Source: Planoprotostelium fungivorum (Eukaryota > Evosea > Variosea > Cavosteliida > Cavosteliaceae). From it: DNA of 64,000 nucleotides. The position numbers were made by a program, and so were the translations under genes. Location: assembly GCA_003024175.1 (NCBI GenBank), contig MDYQ01000002.1:124001-188000 (forward strand). Reading direction: 5' to 3'. The stretch's first letter is position 1. Every line of letters starts with the position of its first letter. Positions 1 through 11,800 of this stretch are shown here, one piece after another. Below the pieces are notes generated by a model. It did no database searches. It saw only the letters and a program-made list of their open reading frames with translations, and had not been told where the DNA came from.

Positions 1-3000
1 GTGGTCTTCCCTCTGATATCGGCAATCTACAACGCTTGCAAGTGTTGGATCTATCTTTCAACTCGTGGGTGAAATGAAATTTTGAGCTACGCTGACTCGT
101 TGTAGTTTGACAGACAGCATACCGAGGAGCATCGGATCGTTATCCTCTCTGACTTATCTTAACCTCACCAACAATCAATTCACGGGTGAGAAAATTCGTG
201 AAATCTTGGACTGAAGATTCCAGGAAAAATACCGAGAGAAATGTCAAAATTGTCCAAGAAAATTCGAACGATCTCCCTCAGTCAAAACCACTTCACCGGC
301 CCCCTCCCTGACATCAGCAGTATGTCCCTCCTGCAGGTGATCATCCGTCGAGCGTTGTAGATGGTGAAATTTCATCAGCGTTTCCACGCTCGCTCCAATT
401 CTTTTTCGGGAGATTTTCCCAGCCTGGATAACTGTACATCCCTCGTAGAGATCCACTTGGAAGTCAACCTGCTCGACGGGTAGAACTCGATGAGAATTCG
501 CGTAGAACTGACGGAAATTTCAGAATCGTACCACAAGGTACGTGCGGAGCGGTCAACCTGAGCGGACTGTACTTCCACACGAATCAATTGACCGGATACT
601 TACCCCAATGCCTGGGAAATCTCAACAACTTGTCCATTATCATGGGCAGCAACAACATTCTGGAGGGCCCCGTGAGCGAAATTTCAAGTAGATCTATCTG
701 ACATCTGTCAGATCCCCTCCATGATCGACTGTCCACGTCTCGAGCGAGTCTTTCTCGGTCAGAATCACTTCACAGGAGGAGTTCCTGATTTTTCCGCCTG
801 CAGTCGGTTGAACTCCTTCCAAATACCGGATAATCCGCTGGGAGGTGAACCGATCTACAACGTTGTAGACGAGCTGATCGTGCGTCGCAGGAACGATACC
901 CGATTGGTTGGGCACCATGAAGAACCTCGTATCACTCGATTTGGGGTGAGAGAATTCGGTGAAATATGGAGTTGACGTGTCTAGTAATAATATGCTGGAG
1001 GGCGGTGTACCCATTACATTGGCCAACATCACTAAATTAGAAATGTTATCTCTACCTTCGAACAACCTGAACGGAACGGTGATGTGACGTGTGATGACGT
1101 CATCTGACGTCATCAGCTCCCCGAGATCTTTTTGAACATGCCGAATCTGAAGACCATCGATCTACAATCGAATCAGCTGTCCGGACAATTACCCAATGGT
1201 TTGTTTCAGATCGGCTCGCTGGTCGTCATGAGGTGAAATGTCATCGAAATTCCTCGATCTACAACGTTGTAGATTGAGCTTCAATCAATTCTCCGGGTCC
1301 ATTCCTGCGAACATTGGTGGAGGCCCGTCGAACAACCTGGCCACTTTCATGATCGATCACAACAATTTCTCTGGGATATTCCCAGCACTGCCCAATCTGT
1401 GGAACTGCTCCGTATTTGTCATCGGCGACAACAATTTCGTAGGAAGCGAATGGAGGTGGCTGGCGTCTGTCAAGAAGCTGCAGTACTTGGGTGAGATGAC
1501 GTGTACGGTGGAAAACTGAATGAAAATTTGTAGATCTATCGTACAATATGTTCAGTGGAACGTTACCCTCCCTGGTCAATCTGAAGTCTCTCACGGGGTG
1601 AGTAGAATCATTCGTTCATCTTCTCACTTTTTTCACAGATTCATCGTACGTAACAACAGTTTTACGGGAAAATTCCCAGAATTGAACCCTTCTGCCCCCA
1701 TTGACTACATCGATCTGGTTCGTTGTAGATGACTGTCACTCTCACTCACCTTTCCAGTCTTGTAATGCATTCTACGGAACATTGGACTCCGCAGTACAAT
1801 ATCAATCACAAGTACAGACCCTCCTGCTCAACAATAACAGGTGAAATTTCATCGGATATTCTCCACTCACTCGACAGTTTCTCCGGTGTTATTCCACCCC
1901 AGATAAAAAATCTGATCATCCTACAAAACTTGGACGTACGGAGCAATGACCTATACGGTATGTCGCGTTGTAGATGTAGATCTGACCTACCGACAGGGTT
2001 GATACCACAGACCATCACCGATCTGACGCATCTCGTCAGTCTCAAAATGGACGATAACATGTAGGGCACATCCATGTGAAATGTCACTGAAATTTCGCAG
2101 GTTGAAGGGACCCATCCCATCTCTCGATGCATTGAGCCTGTTGGAGGTACTCGTTGTAGTCTGACGTCGACTGATTTTTCCAGGAATTTACGGCCTCGAA
2201 CAACGACCTTCGTTCTGACATCACTCCTCTCACCCGTCTACCCAGACTCCAGGTCTCCATCTCTCGAATTCTCCCCGAATTTTCACACTTTTCCTCGAAA
2301 TATCTGACGTCATCGTAGATCCTCGATCTCTCTAGCAATCTGAATTTGAATACCACCATTCCAGACAGCATTCAGAATCTGCCTTATCTCAGCGTGCTCA
2401 AAATGTCACGCTGCAAGCTGTACGGAACGATTCCCAGATCTCTCCTTGGCCTACGTCAGTTGACCATCATCAACCTCGAAAACAATCGATTGGTGGGCAC
2501 TTTTCCCGCCATCCAGGTGCGTTGTAGATGGTGATGACGTCACGTGACGTGGCACGCAGTCCAACCCCATCTCACTCGTTCTGTCGAACAATCGACTGAC
2601 TGGTTCCCTGGATTTTCTCAATCCGATGACAACGGTCTCAAATCTGCGACTCCGAAAGAACCGTTTCTCCGGTAGCATTCCGGATTTATCCGGTAAGAAG
2701 GCGTTGAAGCAAGTGGACTTGTCGTACAACCAGCTGACGGGTGAGAATTCGAGAAAACTCGTGGAAAACTCAAGACGAACAGGTACCGTGTCTGATTTCA
2801 AGGACATGCCGTTCCTGAATTTGGTCAATCTGGTGAGCGGGAACATCGAGATTCAAATTTTGAATTTCGAAAAGGAGCAGAACCAATTGTCCGGGGAACT
2901 ACCTGCCTTCACGAATAGTGCCCTGCTCAAGGTGAGTTGGCACGTTGTAGATGGTCAGATATTCACCTCCACAGCATGTCAGCCTAAGCAACAACAACTT

Positions 3001-5262
3001 CACGGAAGCCTTTCAGTGGCCTCCCCTACCTTCGAAAGCCCGTTCGGTGAGTTTTCATCCGAATTTCCATCTTCTCACTCCCTCTAGGACTGTGGGGTGA
3101 TGGGCAACCCTCTCGTCTGTCCCGTGTCCTGGGACGCCATTACGTACTGTAATGCCACCTGTTACGTCGAAGATGGAAACCCCGGGAAATTTCAGATGAG
3201 AATCGAGGGAGACGTACATTCGTTCGACCGCACAAATTTCATCCGAATCTTAGCCAAGGTGAGAAAATGAGAAGAGAAGAGGAGAGTGATACAATGCAGG
3301 TGGCCAATGTGAGCGAGGCGAGATTGCACATACTGAATGTGAGGGCGGGAAGCGTCATTGTAGATGTAGGATTAGATGCACCGGCACCAGGGTACGCCAT
3401 CACACGTCATCACACGTCATCACATATGGTTGTAGATGGAGAAATTGATGAAAAACAGGAGCATTAACGAGGGATCTTCCACTCGAATTCTCAACTTTTT
3501 GGGCACACCCCTCGCCACGTCATCTCTTCTCAACAACGGTATCAACGTCTTGAACTACACAATGTACATCCCCGGTGAGATTCCACCAAAATTTCATCGA
3601 ATAACACGTCATCAGTCGTGCCATCCCAACCTCAGGATGATTCGAAGCTGAGTCCCTTTCTTATCGCTGGACTCAGCGTCGGTGGATTTTTCATTGTCTT
3701 GCTATTGGTGGTCGTCGTGTATCTGTTCAGAAGGAAGAGGTGAAAATTGGAATTCCGATGATGACGTCACGTGACGTCACAGACTGATGGAGGTAGGGTG
3801 ACCAAGTTGGTGATGGCACAGACCATCGACATGACCGATATCAATCTGGGTGTGGCGAAGAAATCACTGGTGAGTGACAGACTACAACGAGGCAGAACTG
3901 AAACGAGACAGATTAACTATGATGAATTGAGAGACATGATTGTGAGAGGAGAGAGAATGTGAGGGGAGATTGACAGAGAATAGGAAGTAGGATCGGGTGC
4001 CTATGGAATTGTATTCAAGGCCGTGTGGAGAGAGCTCAATGTGGCTGTCAAGCAGGTGAGATGTCGTGGAAATTTCACTAGAACTAACTCTGGAGTAGAT
4101 TCGATCGGAACACGTCAGCCGAGAGCAATTGGAAGATTTCTTGAAAGAGGTATGACATCATGTGACATCATGTGACATGTCTGATATGATATGATAGGTA
4201 GCCATCTTGCAAGGACTGAGACCCCATCCTAATGTGGTCATGTTCATGGGTGAGATAAGACAAGAGAGAAGGAGAGAGACTGACAGAGACAGGAATGACA
4301 ATACCACCACAGCCACTGACTATGATCACGTGAGAGATGATAGATGGTGTAGAGGAGGTAGGACTGATGAGATACAGTGAGTACTGCGAAGGAGGAAGTC
4401 TGTATCATTATCTGAGAGAAAATCGAGTCAACTTCGAAAACAAGTTCAAATTCATCGTCGGTATTGGTGAGTGTGACCAACTCTGTATGATGACATATAG
4501 TGACGTGATACAGCCCTGGGCATGTTGCATCTGCACAAGGAAGGCATCGTGCACAGAGATCTTGCAGCCAGAAACATCTTGCTGACAAAGTTCTTGGAGC
4601 CAAAGGTGTCCGACTTTGGACTGAGCAGAGAGACGACAGCGTCAGAGAACAGTGGGGCAAGGACAGCACGCAGAATAGGACCGATCAAGTGGATGCCGCC
4701 TGAGGGTGAGCGAGAGAGAGAGAAGGAGGGAGATGATGCTGACGTGAGGGACAGCACTGCGAGACTTGATCTACTCGCACAAGTCAGACGTGTGGTCGTT
4801 CGGTGTTGTCATATGGGAGATTATCACCGAAGAGGAACCGTTCGATGAGATGGCACCAGTAGAAGCAGCCGTATCCATCGTACAAGGTATGTCATCATCA
4901 ACATCACATCGCGCATCATCTCGATCATGATGATGTTCATCGGTTGACATTCAAACAGGAAGTCGTCTTCGTATTCCTGAAACGGATAGAACACTCCAGA
5001 TACTGATGGGAGGTGAATGAAATCTCCACGACATTTCATCTGATCCACGTCAGCCTGCTGGGAGACCGATCCAGGGGACCGTCCCAATTTCTTGAGCATC
5101 ACCAAATTGTTGACTCCACAGAACGATGAAGTGCCTGAACAAGACAAATCTACGAAAGGAAAGAAGTTCCTCGATGATGATGATTACGTCGTAACAGAGA
5201 GAGATCACGATCACGATGGGGTGAATGATGATGATGATGATGAGTGGACTGAAACCGTGTAG
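1..5262 (+). CDS. LRR receptor-like protein kinase (5' end outside window)
   Basis: The exons give a long run of about twenty leucine-rich repeats (cores such as LDLSFN and IPDWLGTMKNLVSLDL), then a juxtamembrane stretch, one membrane helix near 3655-3740 (LIAGLSVGGFFIVLLLVVVV, followed by RRKR) and a cytosolic kinase domain from about 3985. Visible kinase motifs are the glycine loop VGSGAYGIVFKA, the VAVKQ lysine, IVHRDLAARN, SDFGLSR and GPIKWMPPE. HRDLAARN and the PIKWM-type activation segment are typical of tyrosine kinases and of amoebozoan TKL kinases, so substrate specificity is uncertain. The protein ends in an acidic tail (DDDDYVV, HDHDG) with stop at 5260-5262. About 30 short introns interrupt it, many carrying the shared palindromic words. 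It is probably a surface receptor; the ligand is unknown. It converges with the sugar transporter and has a paralogue at 8829-15801. Confidence 0.88.
853..870. repeat. Intron palindrome ATCTACAACGTTGTAGA(C)
   Basis: 17 of 18 positions of the self-complementary word, inside a receptor-kinase intron close to its 5' splice site. Confidence 0.85.
1257..1274. repeat. Intron palindrome ATCTACAACGTTGTAGAT, perfect
   Basis: Perfect copy. The best splice acceptor for the LRR frame (giving LSFNQFSG) is the AG inside its right arm, TTGTAG|AT. Confidence 0.85.
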
Positions 5263-5368
5263 GAGGCCAGTCGATACGCGTCTATCTTTGCCGATGAAGA
5301 CCTCGATAATCAACCTCTATTGTGACGCCAGAGATAAATTGAAACTTTTACAATTCGTCTGCGTTCAT

Positions 5369-7402
5369 TCATTGCACTTCGCGAGGTTGTGCAGATTCTC
5401 TCTCTCCCTTGGTCAGGCCCTCCTCTTCGTCCTTCTTCTCTTTTCCCTCCCTCTCCTCCTGCAATTTCTTCGCGAATCCTTCACTCTGCCATGCCTTGAT
5501 GCCACTGTGATACATCGCATCGATCTCCTCCAATGATAAACCCTTTGTCTCCATGGCAAAGAAGAAGATGATCAGCGCGGCGATTATACTGCAGGCTGCA
5601 AAGACGTAACCGTACTGCTTCGAGTCAGATGACTTGTAATGGATGAAAGGAAATCTGACTCACTCGATAGTCGATGGCCTCCACGATGAAGCCGGTGAAG
5701 AAGGTGATGAGGAAACCCCAGAAGAAGTTGGCTGCCGTGGACAGGGCGGCACACTTGGCCCGGACTCTCAGGGGGAAAGATTCGCCCACGATGACGTAAG
5801 CGGCGGGAGCCCAAGTGGTAGAGAATGCGGCGATGTAGAGGCAAGTGAAGACGATGAGCACGATGCCTGACGATGGGGTCAGATGATGTGATCGGCATAG
5901 TGATGACTTTCACCTGATGTTCTCTCTGTGGTGGGATCGGCTGCCAGAGCGATCTTGAAATGCCCCACGGAGGCGAAGATGAGAAGACAGAGACACATCC
6001 AGAGTGCTCCGATGATGAGGGGCCAGCGTCTACCGAAGCGCTCGAGGATGTAAAGTCCTGCAAAGGTACCTGGTAGTTGTGAGCATAGCAGGTACATCAG
6101 ATGATGATCGACTCACATCCAAAGTTGACGGCACCCAAGATGATCTGAGCGACATAGTTCTGTGCGATGTTGACCTCGGTGAAAGTGCTGGTACCGAAAT
6201 CTGAAGAGGTCAGGAGGACGGATAGAGGTGAAATGCTCACAGAAGAAGAAGTTGGCACCGACCAACTGCTGGAAAGACATGACTGCGATTCCGAGGAAGG
6301 TTCTGTACCTCACGTCCTTGTGAAAGACGTCCTTCCACTTCGATGGGCCACCTGCACATCGTCATCCTCCATTCCATGCATCATGTAACGAACCTTCAGT
6401 CTCTTTGTGAACAGCTTCTTTAATCTCTTCGAAGTCGGCCTCCACATTGGGATCACTGACATCGGTTCCTCTGATCTTGGCCAGCACCTGCATCACCATC
6501 AACTTCGAGACTCCACTCGTATCCTCCTCACCTTCTTGCAACCTTCTTCGTCTTTCATCTTGTATAGTCTTGCAGGTGATTCGGGTAAGAAGATCATCCC
6601 GACGGCCAAGAAAATGCCCCAGAGAAAGTTGATTGCGATGGGGACCCTCCAAGATGCCTCATTTTCGGTGCGATACGTTCCGTAGTTGATGAGATAGCCA
6701 GCAAAGATACCTGAGAGAGTCAGATGTGATGTGATGGGCGCGATCTCTCACCGAGCGTGACGAAGAGTTGAAATGTGCAGACGATGGCACCACGAATGGC
6801 TTTCGGAGCCAATTCAGATTGATAAGATGGAGCGTTTACGGTGAGTGCTCCGATGGATAGACCTGTTTGAAGACGTAAGAGATCATAGGACGATAGATGA
6901 ATGTTACCTGTTATGATACGTGCGATCATCACGTGGACCCAAGTGTTTACGGCAGTCAGCTGCAGCGTGAGACCTAAGAAGTAGACGAGACACCATCCCA
7001 TGATGCTCTTCCTCCTTCCAAATCTCTCCGTGGGATAAGCGGAGAGAAGGCATCCAAAGAAGGTTCCAGCGTTGACCATACCGACCACCAGACCTTGTCT
7101 CGGTGGATCAAAATAGTAAGTGCCATCCCCTCTAGCCACTCTGTTCCGTCGTCAGAAGAAGACTCTGCTGAAGAGGTAGCTCACCCAAATCGTTGCTGAT
7201 AGTCTGCCATCTGAGTCAGACCAGAGATGGTACCTGTGTCGGCTCCGAACATCCATCCCGCCATGGACACAAAGACCAGAGGAATGACGATGCCCATGTT
7301 GAACTGTTTGTCAGGTTTGTCCCCCGCTTGACCTTTGTCCGCCACTTGCATGGGCCGGGTGTCTTCCGGGCTCTTGGTATCCGGTGATGCTTTTTTCCCC
7401 AT
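5369..7402 (-). CDS. MFS sugar (hexose) transporter
   Basis: This is a 12-helix major facilitator of the sugar porter family, most like fungal HXT/quinate-type carriers. Signatures seen: GTISGLTQM after helix 1, ERFGRRKS in the first intracellular loop, PESPARLY after helix 6, [12 protein letters not shown] in helix 7, ERFGRRWP in the second half, [14 protein letters not shown] before the last helices, and [14 protein letters not shown] after helix 12. The start at 7402 gives a hydrophilic Lys/Pro/Asp-rich N-terminus ([10 protein letters not shown]) before helix 1. The tail is Glu/Lys-rich and the stop is at 5369-5371. About eight short introns have CTCACC-type borders on the plus strand. It should be a plasma-membrane proton-coupled or facilitative hexose carrier; the sugar cannot be read from the sequence. 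Confidence 0.92.
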
Positions 7403-7874
7403 CGTTACGTATAGTATAGGTGATGTGTGATCGTCTTTGTGATGCGTGCGTAGTGATCTCGACGATCGCCAAGGTCTGTAGATTTGTAGCTCTCATAGCA
7501 CCATCCCCGGTCGCTGTCTTTAGTCGAAATTTCGGTTACGTATCTCCGTCAAGTTCCAAAAATCCGAAGATGAGAGTCGTCAATCTGCCAATCGGTGTGC
7601 AACTGTACGCATTCCATGTTCGCGAGACGGCAGTCACGTCAACAGCAGGGATGCAGTTTAAATCAGCAGGAGGACATCTCCCTGGTTTATCCAGAGAAGC
7701 GTCAGCTGCACAAGAACCATGGCCCGTCGTAATGATCCGGAATCGCAGCGTGCATCGTTGAGATGTGAATTCTCCTTCTAAACAGAGACTTCGCGATGGA
7801 TTGAGCTTCAGACGGTGAGCGATTCTCTCTGTTGTCATAGGGGCGTAGCAAGATGACGAGCTCATGGTGTGTCT
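7403..7874. other. Gap between sugar transporter start and charged-protein end
   Basis: These 472 bp should hold the transporter promoter/5' UTR and the 3' UTR of the upstream minus-strand gene. An open frame of 109 codons on the minus strand (7536-7865) and a similar one on the plus strand overlap each other. Neither shows a domain or intron signals, so I call no gene. Confidence 0.4.
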
Positions 7875-8715
7875 TCAGGTGTGAAAATGAACCTCTAAGC
7901 TTCGTTTGGGGTGTTTCGCGGCCACATTTCCACACACCAGCGTAATACAAATCCCAGTGCTTTTATCTTTAAGATTACCAGAGATCTCGACCCGCAGTCC
8001 CTCTCTACTTCCTCTTCGGTCCAAGATCATCAACTTCATACAGAAACTTGGTACCTCCGATGAGCTTGCGGTTGTTGCTGCTCGACTGAACGAAACACGT
8101 GTAGTTCTCAAATTTCTCGGCTTCGACTTCAACATCCTCGCTGTATCACTGTCAAATGGGCTACGATGGACGACGTCATACTCATCGGGGAGATCGAAGA
8201 GAGCTCTGGCGCCTCTTCCTACGTGGAGTGCACCTTTCTTGTCTATGACCAAGAATTCTTTGTACTTTTGGATCTTCTCTTTCTTGGTGAACTCATAATA
8301 ACCGTGACCCTCACGAAAGTGCAAATCTAGATCTCTGACGAGGTCTGATATCTTCGAGTCGCTTTCGACATTGATGGCAATGAATCGTCTTCCCTCCGTC
8401 TAAAAGGTGTCAGACGGACATAACGGAAAGAGATGTGACCTCGTAGGTCTCTTCTGCCTTATCGAAAGCTTCTTTGTTCTCTTTCTCTTCCTTCTGTTGT
8501 GGTGTGACATGCTCTGTTTCCTCATTCTTTGGCTTGTGCCCCTGCGACAGGTCAACACTTTTGCGATCAGTTACATCACCTTCTCTTCTTTGTGATGTTC
8601 CTGCGATGACGTCAGCCATCTGACGCACACGATGTGAACGTACCTCTTTCGTAACTCTTCCTTTGTGATCCTCTTCAGAGGATTTCGCCTTCTTGGTGTG
8701 AGCACTCTTGCACAT
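7875..8715 (-). CDS. Charged protein of unknown function
   Basis: I do not recognise this family. Reading in frame from ATG 8715 (MCKSAHTKKAKSSEEDHKG) and splicing three short introns gives a Lys/Glu/His-rich N-terminus (EEHHKEEKGHKPKNEE) followed by a more globular part containing TEGRRFIAINVESDSK, ISDLVRDLDLHF and FLVIDKKGALHVGRGARALF. The C-terminal exon runs to the stop at 7875. It contains no membrane helix or signal peptide. A further open stretch up to 8819 (MCSLFLDKDEDVEE, then HHEHEHEGG) lies in another frame and could be an additional first exon. It sits between the sugar transporter and the receptor kinase on the same strand. The gene is likely real because its introns keep one frame; the function is unknown. 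Confidence 0.5.
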
Positions 8716-8828
8716 GTTCCTCCTTCGTGTTCGTGTTCGTGATGATATGTCCCACTAAGGGTTTTCTCTCGCGAAATTTCCTCTACATCCTCATCCTTAT
8801 CAAGAAACAACGAGCACATGCTGTTTCT

Positions 8829-11800
8829 TTATATCACGGAACCATACTGAGAAGGCTCATGCTGCTGTGGAGTGGGGCGAATTGGTGCTGGACGTTGACC
8901 GGGTGTCGGACGTTGACCCGCGGCTGGTCTTTGGTTCGGAACGGGTGGAGGCGTTCTCGTTGGAAAAATCGCCGAGTGATATTGCTCCGTAGCTAGATCA
9001 TTCGAAGGGGCATAGTGAGTCTGATTGGAGGTCTCCAGAGAGGCAGAGGGTTGAGTGACTCGAGAGTCGTCGAAGCCATCGACTTTGAGGATGCTGGAGA
9101 GGGTCTCGCAGATGCTGGGGAAGAGAGGTCTTCTCGATGGTTCTGGCACCCAACAGTCTGAACGTTCGCATCAGCATGGGTTGATGTCAATGATGATGAT
9201 GTCGATGATGATGTCTATGATGATGATGTCTGTGATGGTGATGTTGTTGATGTGGGGTCACCTCTGATCAGATTGGCCAACCAAGTCTCCACGCTCGATG
9301 GGATTGGCATCCTCTCCTTCTGTTGAATCACCTTCATGGCTGCCTCCATTCTATCGCATGCGTCAGAAGACAATCTTCGGTCGTTAGACTCACGGATTGA
9401 GACCCGTCCAAGGCTCTTTCTCCGTCAAGATCTCCCACACGGTCACTCTGTTCGTACGTCACATTTCACATTGAACTGTCTCTTGTATACGATGTCCTCA
9501 CCCATAAGAGAAAACGTCTGTGGCTTTCGAATAGACGCGACCGGTCATGGCCTCTGGTGCCATCCACTTTAGAGGTCCCACATTGTTCTGTGTCTGTGCC
9601 GCCTGATTTTCTCATCAGATGATGATCGATGATGATGATGATGGTCACATCGTCTATAGCTTGTGTTTCTCTTGACAGCCCGAAATCGCTGACCTGTCCA
9701 CACGGTCACTCCATCGTGTCACAAACTACAACTCACCTTCGCCTCTAGATATTTCGACAAGAGGATATTTCTGGCGGCCAACTGCGATGACGTCATCACA
9801 CGTCATCGATACAAATTCAACACTCACATCTCTGTGGATGACTTTCTCTTGGTGAAGGTGATACATACCCAGAGCTGTCGTTCTCTCAGTTTTCTTTCTT
9901 CTCTTTCATCTCACCGATTCCATAAATCCACTTGTACTTCTGCTCGACGGAAACAGATTTAGACTTCATGTAACCTGTTCATCGGATGAGTCTGTTTCAT
10001 CGATGGTTCGTTGTAGAAGAACTCACTCAGTAGAGAACCACCCTCGCAGTACTCGCTTTGATATCATCAGTCGATGTCCTCTACTACTACTACTCACGTG
10101 ATCTACAAATAGAGTCAGACGAGCATCGAATGAAACGACTCACCAGTGATAATGGATCGGGAGGGAAGGTAACGGCCATGCTGTGAATCGTTTGTCAGTT
10201 TGAATTCACACTTCACCATGTCATCTCACAAGAGTACTACGTTCTGTCATGATGTCAGCTCGTGATCATTCATCGATTCGTGTGACGAAAGTGTTTCTTC
10301 ATTGTCTGAAGGATGAGAGATGACACTCACAGGATGTGGCCTGAGTCTCTGCAACAATGCCACCTGTTTTCATTCGTTACGATCGCTGATAACGAATGTT
10401 CACTCCTTCACCTCTCCCTGTACATGGATGAGAACACGATCGATGTACGTTCACACTCACCATGAAATCGTTCAACTGAGTCTGCGTCACGTGTTCGGCT
10501 CTAATCTGTTCAAATCGTCAGCGCCACCCTCTTTCGAATGATACGGAATCACCTGCTTGACGGCCACTTCTAAACTTCTCCACTCGGCCTTGTAGACGAC
10601 ACCGAAAGCACCTATGTTCCATCGATACAATCGTTCTCCTCACTACAACTCACCACTTCCCACTTCTCTCATGTGTTTCAATTCGTTAAAGGGTGTCTGT
10701 CTCTGTCACTCTCCTCTCTCCACTACATCACTCACTATGGAATTCTTCGCTTCACCCAAGTTGATGCTCTTCAGATCGATGTAAGAGAGTTGATTCTCCC
10801 AGACACCCTTTCCTCGATGTGATCTCATGTAAAGGAAACCAGAGATGGCAACGATGACTACGATGAGGAAGACGGAACCTAACACGACACCGATGATGAG
10901 TGCCTTGTTGTCCGCTTTTCCCTGGAGGTGTGAGTGTCATGATGTCACACGTGATGTCTCACTTGGCCCTCGGTGGAAGGGTTGATGACTGCGGGAGATA
11001 GAACCTGGACGTCACATCAATCGAGAATCACATCGAGATCACATCAATCAGAGATTACATCCATCGAGAATCACATCGAGATCACATCAATCAGAGATCG
11101 CATCGAGATCACATCCATCGAGGATATCGTCCGTAGACTCACCGCATAAGAACCGATCGAGTTACCAGGTTGAGCCAATTGTGATATGATCTCTGCTCTT
11201 CTCATGGCCGTACCATCTGTTGATCCTTCCTTCGCCGGCGAGATCTTCACATCAACGATGACACTGTCCACTCTCAGTCAACGAACGACATCGAGATGTC
11301 CATCACCTTCCTGATGTGATGGATGCGATGGACAGACGATCGAGTTGTGTGTTCGATGCTTGCGACAGCGACTGCAAGAATTGATTCTGATCAAAGTTTG
11401 AAACTTGTCCTTCCACTCGAATGCGTACGGTGACTGATGGATCGTCACCGGTGGTGGTGCACCTATCACGAGTCACGTGATCATCGTGACGTCATCACTA
11501 CGACTCACACTGCGGAACATACGGAGGAGGATTGAGTTGTGATGGGACATTGGAACGGATTGCCACTCATGTCACACGATATGTTCACGGGTAGGCTGCC
11601 ACTGAAGATATTATCGATCAAGTGGTTGTTGCTGACGTTGAATACGGTGAGAGAGTGTAGTTTGGTCAGCGAGGGGACGGAGCCATTCAAGAGGTTCGAT
11701 TGGACTTGGAAGTTCTGAGACGTGTCACGAGATGTCACGTGTCAGATTGACATCTCACCTGTAGATTCGAGAGAGCAGATAATGGAGAGATCGTCCCGTT

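Noticed and set aside
1095-1112. TGACGTCA as CREB-type promoter sites
   Set aside because: The copies sit inside very short introns in the middle of coding regions, not upstream of genes.
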